Below are positions 47,076-56,535 of a stretch of DNA of 64,000 nt, in pieces. The stretch is taken from assembly GCA_002110485.1 (NCBI GenBank), contig MOWL01000074.1, positions 162,211 through 226,210 of the forward strand, read 5' to 3'. Numbering within the stretch: the stretch's first letter is position 1; every line of letters begins with the position of its first letter. The translations under genes were made by a program, and so were the position numbers. The DNA is from Emergomyces orientalis (Eukaryota; Ascomycota; Eurotiomycetes; Onygenales; Ajellomycetaceae). Below the pieces are notes generated by a model that ran no database searches, had not been told where the DNA came from, and saw only the letters and a program-made list of their open reading frames with translations.

Positions 47076-47949
47076 AACTGACTGCAGAGTGTCATTCAAA
47101 GATAGAGAAATGGAGATAGTGAGATCTTCTAGCTATGTAGATGATATAGGTCTGGTTTTCAGCTCAAGAACAATAAAAGAAAATTGTGAAAATATTGAAA
47201 AAGCTGCACAAGAGATATTTAATAGAGAAGATTCAAATCTAATTCAATTTAATATGAAAAAAACTGAATTAATTCACTTTTTTTCAAAAAGATATGAAAA
47301 GGAAATAAGTTTAAATCTATTAAATCAAGAAATAAAGTCTAAATCAGTTGTAAGATGGCTAGAAATCTGGTTAGATTCAAAACTCAATTTTAAATCTCAT
47401 ATTCAAAAAAGAATGGCTCAAGCTGAAAGAGTTTTAAATAGTATAATACAACTTTCTAATACTGAAAGGGGTTTATCATTTCAAGCTATAAGACAGCTAT
47501 ACATTGCATGTATAGCATCTATTTCTGATTATGATGTTCAGATATGGTGGAAGAACCAGAAACACTTCATAGATAAGTTTCAAAAATTGCAGAATACAGC
47601 TTTAAGAAGAATTCTGGGAGCTTTCAAAACCTCTCCATGTAGAGCTATGGAAATAGAAGCTTCTATATCACCTCCTGAAATAAGATTTGAGAAGATATGC
47701 AAGAATTATACACTGAGAATCATGAAAATGTCAGATATTCATTCAATTAGAAAAAGAATATCTACATCTTATTCTTCAATTCAATCTGGAAATGACTTAG
47801 ATTGGAATAGATATCTAGATTGGAATAGATATCTAGATTGGAATGAAAGTCAAGAAAATCAAGAAAATGAGAGAAATAGAAAAAAAATTCCTTCTCAACT
47901 ATATAGAGTATACTCAATGATTAAAGATGAGTTCTCCTCATTAAATATT
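47076..47949 (+). pseudogene. LINE B reverse transcriptase, C-terminal part
   Basis: Open frame with the RT catalytic motif SYVDDIGL, followed by the LINE thumb region (ENLIQFNMKKTELIHF-like, QLYIACIASISDYDVQIWW). AT-rich coding, a short in-frame tandem repeat (DLDWNRY, twice), and no frameshift. The frame ends exactly at the young LINE A insertion and resumes at 53466. The 5' part of RT and the endonuclease are missing. Confidence 0.85.
47937..47949 (+). repeat. Left target-site duplication of LINE A
   Basis: CTCATTAAATATT, identical to 53453-53465. It lies directly next to the ATT-repeat tail of the inserted element. Confidence 0.92.
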
Positions 47950-48275
47950 ATTATTATTATTATTATTTCTACACCACTTGATCCCGAGGATATGTGGGGA
48001 GGCAGCTAGTATACAAAGTGAGGAAAACCTTGGGCTATCTAGTATAGCCCTGGCCTAAAAAACCTCTGAACAGCAAATCTATTCAACATTTGTAATCACT
48101 TCAAGTACCGCGGAGCAGCTCCCGCTGCTCTTAGAGAAGATGGTGCATAGCACCGTGAGAAGACAAGAAAACCCCCTATATCACCATCACCCCTGTCTGA
48201 ACATAAGAAAGACTTCTAATGAATGTGGCACCTCATGCTGTGTGTCCGCCGCTCATCGCGCAGACTTCAATGTCC

Positions 48276-48370
48276 TGGAGTGCTTGTAGCGCGCAGGCCA
48301 CTCAACTCCGCGCTTGTGGCGCGCCCGGTCGCCCAACTTCGTGCTTGCAGCGCGCCAGTCCACCCAGATC
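48276..48370. repeat. Degenerate 31-bp GC-rich tandem repeat in the LINE A 3' UTR
   Basis: About three units built on GCTTGTAGCGCGC followed by a Pro-codon-like spacer. The core resembles the in-frame repeat at 51395-51515. Confidence 0.6.
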
Positions 48371-48467
48371 CGCGCTTCAAGCTCACTATCTCCTGGTAGG
48401 GCCTCGCTCTTCGCGCCCTTCACCCCCTGATATGCGCCAGCCGTGTTCCTTAGTTGTGCTGTGCATC

Positions 48468-51400
48468 TCATTCCGCCCTTCTCTCACTTAACACCTTGGC
48501 TAGGGAGAACTGTCTGAGGATGTCCTGCTTGAGCCACCACTTGGTGAGCCTGTGCAGTCCTTTCTTGGTGTCCAGCAACCACTTCTTATCCACTCTGCCC
48601 TCCTGCTCCAGCTCCGCGCGTTCCCCACTAAATCGTGTACAGTGTATCATCACATGCAGCACCATTTCATGCTCATATCCACATGGACATTTCAGTGTGG
48701 GGAAGTCCGGAACTCTTCTTCTGTGAAGGAACGCTGCAAGGCCTGTCTTGCCGGTACGCAGCTGGACTATCAATGAGCTTCGGGCCTTGCTCAGGCCCTC
48801 ATGCCATCTTAGTAGCTCTACATCCGGGGGCCTGTCAAACAGTTCTCCCCATGGTGTTGTGCGCGCTCTCCATCTGTTCTGCCATCTTATCATTGCCTCC
48901 TCCCTCACCCATCTCTTGAAGGCTCAGTTACGCACACTGTTTTCTTGTCTTTCCTGCTTTTTCAGTTGCTTTGCCTGTCTCACCCAATTTACACTCCACC
49001 CCTGCTGCATGCTCACTGGGTGCAGTACTGCCTCCACTGACTGCATTCCTCTGTTATTCCTTCTGCGAAGTCTGGCTCTGACCTGCACACATGCCTGTTT
49101 TATCTGCTCCATGATTCCTGACTCCTTAAGCCGCTCAGTTGCTCTGGCCACCACACTGTCTAGATGTATCTCCAGAGGCAGTGTGGCTGTCTCCGCCTCC
49201 AGTGAGGTGATTGGAGTAGCTCTGTAGACCCCTGCAATGACCTGTAGGCATTTATTTTGAATCTTCTCCAGGCTGGCTAGCAGCTGGCGTTGATGTCGCG
49301 GTTCATGTTGTGTCGCCTGTGGTTGATGCCATGCCAGCGCTCCGTATCCTATTGCGGGCCTTATCACTGCATTGTAGACCCTCCGGGCATGCTGCAGTGG
49401 CAGGCCCCAGGTTGACTGTGTTGTCTGAGTTAGGGCACCTATCTGCGATTTCGCTCTGCCTACCACCTTACTGACATGGCTACGCCACCTCAGCTTAGGG
49501 TCAAGCCAGATGCCTAGCACCCGCATCTCCCTCTGTGGCTTGATCACTTGCTGTGGCAATTGCAGTGAGTGTTCTAGATTGAATCTAGTTCTTGTTCTGG
49601 TAAAGTGCATGAGCTCATACTTCTGTGGTGCAAAGATTGCCCCATGTCTGCTCGCCCAAAGCTCACAGCTGGCATGGATCCGCGCCAGATGCGCACAATT
49701 CGCTTCAGTTGAGTCGCCATATGCTAGAATGTTCACATCGTCTACAAATCCTATGCAGCTGACAGGCTCACTTCACAGTGCACATATTCTGAGCAACTCC
49801 TCATTGTAGAATAAGAACAGAATGGGTGACAAGGGTGATCCCTGTGGGATGCCTGCATTCACCTCAAAGGCTTCAGTTTCCTGCTCATCAAATACTAGTG
49901 TCGCCTTGCGCCCCTGCATGAATGAGTTGACTCATCCAGTCAGCTGTCTGGGCAGTCCTCTTTTTCTTAGAATGTGCACTAGGTGATTTCTGAGCACTCT
50001 GTCATAGGCCCCTGAGATGTCCAGTGACAGCACTGAGACCACTGCTCTCTGCTCCTCCCACACTGTGCGAATCTGCACCAGTAACAGAGCAATTGCTGTT
50101 TCTGTGGAGCAGTCTCCTCGCGCCCCCATTTGCTGAGCTGGTAGCATCCCATGTTTCTCTGCCAGAGACCTTATTTCCTTGGCTGTTGCAGCCTCTACAA
50201 TTTTACCTAGGGTGTCAAGTAGTGCAATCGGCCTCCAGGCTCCCACTTCACTGTAGTCCTTCTTTCCTGGCTTCTTGAGCACCACCGTGCGCGCTGTTTT
50301 GAATATCTGTGGGTAGTACTCCCAATGCCAGCAGGCCTGTGTAAGCTCAGTTATTGCTGTGATGAACCTTGGGCCTAGCATTTTGAGGAAGCGGTTGGGG
50401 ATGCCGTTGGCACCCGGGGCCTTGTCGTTCGGAAGCTTAGCAATCAGCGCTGCCATGGCCTCCTCTGTGAGCACTACCATGTCAGTCACACTCCGCGGCT
50501 GTGTTCCCACGTTCATGTCATCTTCCCTTGCCGCCAAAGGCTCCAGGAAGAACCGCGCCCGTAGTAGTTCGGCCTTGTCCTGGAATACAGTGGCTCGCGC
50601 CTCGGTTTCACCCAAGGCCTCTGGCATTCCTCTAAGCGGTGGCAGTCTTGCCGGTTGCTTGGTCTCGTTGGTGTGTGTGCGACCCCACTTTGCCAGCTTC
50701 CAGAGCAGTTTAGGATCTGTGCCAGCACTGTTCATTAGATCGCGGAAGCTGGCAGTCTTGGCCAGCTTTATTTCCTTGTTTTGCCTGTTGCAGGCATGTC
50801 TTCTTTCCTCCTCAGTGCTGCCTGCATCCCTCATGGTTCTCTTGTACTCACTCACTGCCTGCGCCACTCTGTTGGACCACCACGAGCGACTCTGCTTGCA
50901 GATGCGCGCGTGTTTAGCATGTTTCTCTGCTAGCTCATTGATGAATTCACTTAGATAGTTTGCATAGCAATCAATCTCTGCTGTTGAGCCAAAGCTGTTG
51001 CAACATTGTAGCTCTTGGCAGTCCTTTTGCAGCTGCTGTATATTCACTTGCCGCCAGTTGCGTTTTTCCCTTAGTACCACAGGTATGTTGATGGCCAACT
51101 TAGTGACCACTGGTAGATGATCTGATGCCATATCCGCCTCGTGTGCGACCCAGCATTCCAGTACCCCTGCACTCAGGTTCTCTGAGAGAAAGATTAGGTC
51201 CAAGGTGGTGCCAGTGCTTCTGTGGTCCTGCCATGTAATCTCTCCCCGTGGTGTTGCCAGCTGCAGTCCGAGAGCATCCACCTGTGCTATGAGCTCCCAT
51301 GCCAGGTCAAAGTCCTGTCTCACTCGCTCACCTCCCCACTTTGAGTGATGCACATTGAAGTCTCCCAGCACCACTACCTCCGCCTGCCGCGCTTCCGCAC

Positions 51401-51926
51401 CCTGACTTTGCACTTGTTGCGCGTCTGCACCCTGATCTCGCGCTCGTAGCGCACTTGTGTCTGGGTCTTGCGCCTGTTGCGCACATCGCCCCTGAGTTCG
51501 CGCTGGTAGCGAGGCCTCGGCCTCCTCCACCACCGCTTGTAGCTCAAGGATGGGGGAACTCTCTGGCACAGTTGTGTAGCTGCCTGGTGGAGCAGCGTAG
51601 ACATTGAGCATTAGTAGTGGTCCTCTTACCGTGTTCACAGTGAGCAATGCCATGGATTCTGTAATGACCCTGACATCCCATGCTGTTGCCTTCAGTCTTT
51701 TGTTGATGAGGAAGCCCACCCTGGCCTCCTTGACCTGCATGCCTGCCTGCCAGAATCCACAGTTGGCCGGGCATGTTGTACCCCTTCCAGATTCCCTCTG
51801 CATCCATGGTTCCTGCAGTGCGATGATGTCGTAGTTTAATGCCGTTTCGGGCTTGGCCAGTAATGCGTTCATCACCTTGTTTGAGTTATGCACATTGTAT
51901 TGTAGTATATGGACTTGCTCACTCAT
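48468..51926 (-). pseudogene. LINE A ORF2: endonuclease and reverse transcriptase, three internal TGA codons
   Basis: 1152 codons in one frame. AP-type endonuclease: ILQYNVHNSNKVMNALL, IIALQEPW, VVVLGDFNVHHSKWGG, ASDHLPVVTK. RT: APGANGIPNRFL, ALLDTLGKIVEA, LSLDISGAYDRV, GIPQGSPLSPILF, and the catalytic FVDDVNIL. C-terminal zinc-knuckle-like CPCGYEHEMVLHVMIHC. TGA occurs at 49934-49932 (LTG-x-VNSF), 49775-49773 and 48926-48924 (VRN-x-AFKRW). There is no DxG...E...D RNase H block between RT and the C-terminal knuckle. A GC-rich tandem repeat in frame (ARTQG, ARDQG units) precedes the VVVLGDFN motif. Confidence 0.9.
51395..51515. repeat. In-frame 30-31-bp tandem repeat inside the LINE A endonuclease
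   Basis: About four units with core GCGCTxGTxGCGCAC; translated on the minus strand they give repeats of ARxQG-x-AQQ. It lies just before the catalytic DFNVHHSKW block. Confidence 0.65.
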
Positions 51927-53275
51927 GGTTCACCCATGTCTTGGTCCTGCGTGGAGTCTGGTCGCGCTGGGCGTGCATAGCCACTGAGCGAGCCCCGTTG
52001 CTGCGTGCCAGCTCTTGCCACATTCGTGGGTCTGCCGACCTTGCGCTGAACAATCAGAGGGTTCTCTTCTGTGATTCTGCTACACTTTCTGGGGGTGATT
52101 CAACCCTCCTCATCTGGTGTTTGCACCACAAAGCACCTTGGCCGGTTCTTGAGAGCCTCCTTGGCCAGTGAAACTGCAGTCTGTCATTCAGAGCATCTTG
52201 CAGATCATGCTGGGTGATCTCCTTCACAGTTACAGCAGACTGCCTTCTTTCCTTCCAGTGCTGCGGGGCAGGTCTTGTCCGTGTGTCCCTCTGCTGCACA
52301 GTGCCCACAGATATCACCCTTGCGGCAGAATCTGGCTATGTGTCCATATTGCTGGCAGCTGTAGCATCGGGTGACCTGAGCCTCCCTGTGGAAGATTTCA
52401 ACCATGCAGAATTCATTCCCCAGAATGATGCCATTCTCCACAAGCGTGTTTGCCTGCTGCAGTGTGGCTACATGTAGGATAATGCTTTCATGAGGCTGCT
52501 GCTGTTTAGCTAGCCACTTTGTGACCCTGTGGATGAGTACTCTGCATCTGAGAGATGGGTTCTGCTTGTAGACATTCTTCACTGCTTTATCTAGACTAAC
52601 CCAGCTAATGACACTGATAGGTGCACTCTTGATCAATACTGCATACATCTTCTTTCTCATGTGTGCCTTGTCACCCCATTTCTTCACCCATTCATTACTT
52701 TTTGTCAGCTCGGTCTTCGTGCTGAGGTTGTCTGCGACCAGGATCAGATCACCACTAGGCATGTATCTTGCTGCAACTATGGTGCCAGTGGTCACATCTT
52801 TGATGGTCCCATTTATCTTTCTCACAATGGCCTCTGGGGTGCGTTCCTCCACTGGCAGTGCGTCACAGTTGCGGTGAGATATCACCACCTCTCTCAATGC
52901 ACGCCCGGTTACTATCTTTGCTGGCGGCCCTCCATTGGCCGCTATGCGCGCCCATGAGGTCTCACTGTCCAGCATGTTGTGTCTTTCATTTTGCTGTGAT
53001 GCGCTTGTAGCGTTCTCTAGCTTCTTTAACATGTTGTCAAGCAGGTCCTCCTTGAGCTCATTCACTGCCTTCAGAGCTCTCTGAATATACAGTAATTCTT
53101 TCTTATTAATCTTCTTGTCTTTCTCCCCCTCTCTAAGAGCCTCGGTGATCATGCGCAGTGTTGCTGCCATACCATTTGTTGCTGCATCTTCTGCCTGCGC
53201 GGCTCCAGGTACGCGTCGCGCCGCGCGCGCACCCACATTCCCTGCACCACCATTCACGCTCACAGCCTCAACCAT
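51923..53275 (-). pseudogene. LINE A ORF1, Gag-like protein with three internal TGA codons
   Basis: 450 codons from the ATG at 53275. Gly/Ala/Arg-rich start, helical middle (EGEKDKKINKKELLYIQRAL), then knuckles CYSCQQYGHIARFC, CGHCAAEGHTDKTC and CCNCEGDHPA. TGA occurs at codons 357, 364 and 392. The first follows CCNCEGDHPA, where the old copy reads HPAWF; the third is at EEG-x-ITPRK, where the old copy has TGG. The terminal TGA overlaps the ORF2 start as ATGA. Confidence 0.88.
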
Positions 53276-53452
53276 GGTGTTTGAGAGTGTGTGAGCGAGC
53301 TGATGCCCTTCAAGACCCTCTGCAGTACAAAAGCGATCGCGATTTAGATGTAAAATAATAAAATAATTTTTGATGAGGTTTTTTTCTTCAAAGATATTTA
53401 TAAATAAATAAATAAAAAAAGAAAAATCAATTTGCTGACTATTCTGGGCTTG

Positions 53453-53465
53453 CTCATTAAATATT
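53453..53465 (+). repeat. Right target-site duplication of LINE A
   Basis: CTCATTAAATATT, identical to 47937-47949. Removing 47950-53452 plus one copy of the repeat restores the LINE B frame exactly. Confidence 0.92.
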
Positions 53466-54020
53466 GAAAAGATTGAACACAAAAAGCTATATTCATGAAA
53501 AGAAAAACTAGGCTCAATGATTTCAATTGAAATAAGTGCATTATCAAAACCAGAAGAAGCTGAGAATCATAAAAGAATAATAGAGAAAATTGATTTTAAA
53601 AAGTCAATTCTAATCTATTCAGATGGTTCAATGAATGAAAATAAAGGCCTAGAAGCTGGAATAGCATATACAGAAGATAATTACAAATATACATCAGATT
53701 CATGGAATATTGGAAATGAATGTGAAGTATTTGATGCTGAATTATATACTATTATGAAAGCTTTTAAACTGATAGAAATAAAAGCTTCAAAAAGAAAAGA
53801 TATGAAAGAAGCATGGATTTTTTCAGATAGTCAAGCAGCTTTGAAAAGAATTCAAAAGAATGAAATTCATAATAATCAAATGAATACAGAAGTAATTCTA
53901 AAGATATGCAAAAGAATTCAATTAAAATATAAGATAAAGATATATCTGAGCTCAGAACTATCTTTGAAAAATCAAAAAAAAAAACGCTTTCTCCCAAACC
54001 AGCTCAATTCTTCGAATTAG
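53466..54020 (+). pseudogene. LINE B RNase H domain
   Basis: Continuation of the LINE B frame after the LINE A insertion. One TGA at 53496-53498, then an RNase H-like domain: ILIYSDGSMNENKG (first Asp), FDAELYTIMKAFKL (Glu) and WIFSDSQAALKRIQ (second Asp). The end reads into an A-rich stretch at 53974-53984, which may be the truncated 3' end. LINE B therefore has an RNase H where LINE A has none. Confidence 0.85.
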
Positions 54021-54238
54021 AAGACGAAAAGACATCCATTTGAAAGCTCTTGTTTGAGAAAGCAATTTATTCACTTTTTATTAAAATTGAGCGCACAAGA
54101 ACTTGAGAAGCAACAAATAATCATAAAAACACTTCCCCCCGAACCAGCCCAATTCTTCGAATTAGAAGACGAAAAGACATCCATTTGAAAGCTCTTGTTT
54201 GAGAAAGCAATTTATTCACTTTTTATTAAAATTGAGCG
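53997..54238. repeat. Direct repeat of 97 bp, offset 145 bp
   Basis: 53997-54093 and 54142-54238 are nearly identical, separated by a 48-bp spacer. The unit contains CTTCGAATTAGAAGACG and ends ATTGAGCG. It starts close to the 3' end of LINE B. Confidence 0.85.
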
Positions 54239-55408
54239 TGAGTTGATGAAGCTATTGAGGAAAACATGTTTGCAACCCCTAAGAGAAAAGAAAATCACAC
54301 TTCATCACATAACTTCATCAGTTTCGGCCCAATCTACATAGAATTTTGATAGAAGCTAGAACAAACCAGATATTATAACTGTCTCAATTTTGAATTCATT
54401 CCAACCATCTCTTTCTGAACAATTCATTGTCAAAATCTGCGTGAAAACTCTGATTGATTTTCATGTTTCTTTGCATCAGTGTCAAGTCTTTTCCCTGTAC
54501 CGCCCTACCTCGCCCGGCAGAAAAGTGACAAAAAAATACCTCAGCACAGATCACACGTGACCTACCCTTCAATCAGAAATTCCCCGAAACCTACCCTCTC
54601 TACAAAACGGAACGAGAAAAAGTGGAAATATCAGTGTTTAAAAAATAGCTTGGTCCCTGCAAGTAATATATATATATATTTGTATATATACATATTATTA
54701 TATAAGAAAATAGTACAGATTTAGTCTGTTGATTCTTCATTTGCATACTCATCTGTGTGACTTAATAAATTACATTTATTAAGAGCTATCTAGTAAAATA
54801 TATGAGATTAATTTGAATAGAAAAGAAAATCTATTTAGTATTAATTCATATTGATATTTCAGAAATACAATCTTGATTTGAGATGGGGCCTATTTCAAGC
54901 AGAAATTTTGAGAAGCTTTTTAAATTAAAAAAGACAAAATTTACAAGAGTTAGAGTGTTTTTCTTGATTTAGCTCTGAGTAAATAAATCAAGAAAATTCT
55001 ACATAAATTCATATTTCTTTACTTCAGTGACTGATTCAGTTTTTGAAAATAATCTCAATTTTGAGCTGCATACTTGATATGTGGGAAGAAGTTTAGAATA
55101 TTGAATATTTCTGAATAGTTTTTATCAATTTCTCTGTAAAAAATTGATTTATTTTGTCAGTTGTTTTTTCAAAAACTGTCATTTTAATTGAATAATTTAT
55201 TATTCATTGAAATCAATTCTTTTCTCTTCATTTTGTAGTACAAGAAAGAAGTCTGTGAAAATTTAATTAATTTATTTTTAAAAATCAATATTAGTTTATT
55301 AGATTCTCTTGAAAAATCTAATCTAGATACTATTTCTAGTAGAAAAAATAGCAAAAATCTGAGAATACTATTTAATTTGACTAATTATCTAATATACTCA
55401 AAGAAATC
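54239..55408. other. AT-rich repeat-region DNA, unassigned
   Basis: No open frame with family features. A less AT-rich patch at 54,480-54,620 stands out. The right end, from about 55,235, is probably the 5' UTR of the LINE B fragment, sharing CTAGTAGAAAAAATAG with the other copy. Confidence 0.45.
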
Positions 55409-56030
55409 ATGAATAACTCATCTCAATCTGTGAACATGATGACTTCATGTAAAAATAGAAATAATTTCATAGAAACTGTTTCTGAAATTGAGATTTTGAA
55501 GAAAAGAAAAAAAAAAGAAATAGACAGACACAAAGTAGATGAAGTGAAAAATCTACAAAAAATAGCTGATAAACTATATAAACAGTGCATGTATAAAGAA
55601 AATGAAGAAATTCTTCTTATTCTGCATTCACAAGCAAGACAGCTGAATGAAATTATTAAGTTTAAACTTAATATTTCTTTAAATCTGAAGATAGTTTTGA
55701 AAAAAACTGAAAAATCTATATTTTAAAAAATCTCTTCTGAATCTCTTTCAAAAGAAAACACTGAAAATGAGACAAAAACCTATACTCAAGCTCTCAATAG
55801 CTCACAAAATATTGAAAAAGAAAAACAGCTGAAAAAAGCAGAAAAAATTTTCTCATTAGTTGAGAAAAAAGAACAAAGAAAAGCTTAAAAAGAGATTAAA
55901 TTTCTTGAATTAAAAAAACAGAGACTGATTTTAAAAGTTAGTGATAGAGCTATCTTTGAAAAATCTATTCTAAATGATTCTAAGTTCATTTTTGAACTTA
56001 GAAATAAAATCAATCAAAACTTTCATTATT
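55409..56030 (+). pseudogene. LINE B ORF1 fragment, copy 2
   Basis: Longer copy of the ORF1 seen at 45661: MNNSSQSVNMMTSCKN, ILKKRKKKEIDRHKVDEV, QLNEIIKFKLNISL; after a TAA, TYTQALNSSQNIEKEKQLKK, and after a second TAA, LKKQRLILKVSDRAIF and FELRNKINQNF. This is typical of Gag-like ORF1 proteins of fungal LINEs. It ends near an ATT-repeat run at 56024-56042. Confidence 0.75.
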
Positions 56031-56085
56031 ATTATTATTATTCTTCAATTATAGATATATATGCAGTCAGAGACTATGATATCTA

Positions 56086-56108
56086 CCTGAGACTCAAAGA
56101 GTCTCAGG
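56086..56108. other. Perfect 10-bp hairpin
   Basis: CCTGAGACTC, loop AAA, GAGTCTCAGG, followed by ATTTTTCTAA. It lies just outside the LINE B fragment and 50 bp before the Gypsy leader. Confidence 0.8.
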
Positions 56109-56160
56109 ATTTTTCTAACTTTAACACTAATTACTATACATTTTTTCTTCAAACAAATAG

Positions 56161-56535
56161 TGTGGTGGGGAATCTCGGCGTGGTATTACTTTTCGCCGAG
56201 ACCGCCTCATATATTTGTTTGGCATGGCTGCCTCATATTCCCATTATCCTTTGACACACGTGTGGATTCGGCGAAGATTGATTGTACGCAGAGCAGTGAG
56301 ATTGCTCCTTTTTGATTGTGTGATTTGATATGTGATTGATTGCTTGTTCTTCTTCTATATTTGAATCTCCTACGTGTTCTTTTGTATTGCTATTTGGATA
56401 GCTCGTTGAATAGAATATTGTATACACGGCGAACTTACCAACCTCCTTACGATCCCGCTGCTCCTGCCCACGTGCCGCCAAAAGCGCACAACCCCTTATT
56501 CCACTTCATTGGCGTCCCTGGGAAGGCAATTCAAA
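56161..56535 (+). other. Putative 5' LTR and leader of the Gypsy element
   Basis: Begins TGTGGTGGGG and contains an inverted pair ATCTCGGCG / CGCCGAGAC near 56171-56203. It has no ORF of note. The LTR end and primer-binding site cannot be fixed without the second LTR. Confidence 0.4.

Larger units (their letters stand above)
47950..53452 (-). mobile_element. LINE A, young non-LTR retrotransposon inserted into LINE B
   Basis: 5503 bp, minus strand, apparently full length: 5' end at 53452, ORF1, ORF2, a 3' UTR of about 500 bp and an AAT-repeat tail (seven ATT units on the + strand, 47947-47967). It is flanked by perfect 13-bp target duplications. CpG content is normal, unlike the old copy. ORF1 has knuckles, and ORF2 has endonuclease and RT but no visible RNase H. 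Six in-frame TGA codons interrupt the ORFs; no TAA, TAG or frameshift was found. Confidence 0.93.
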
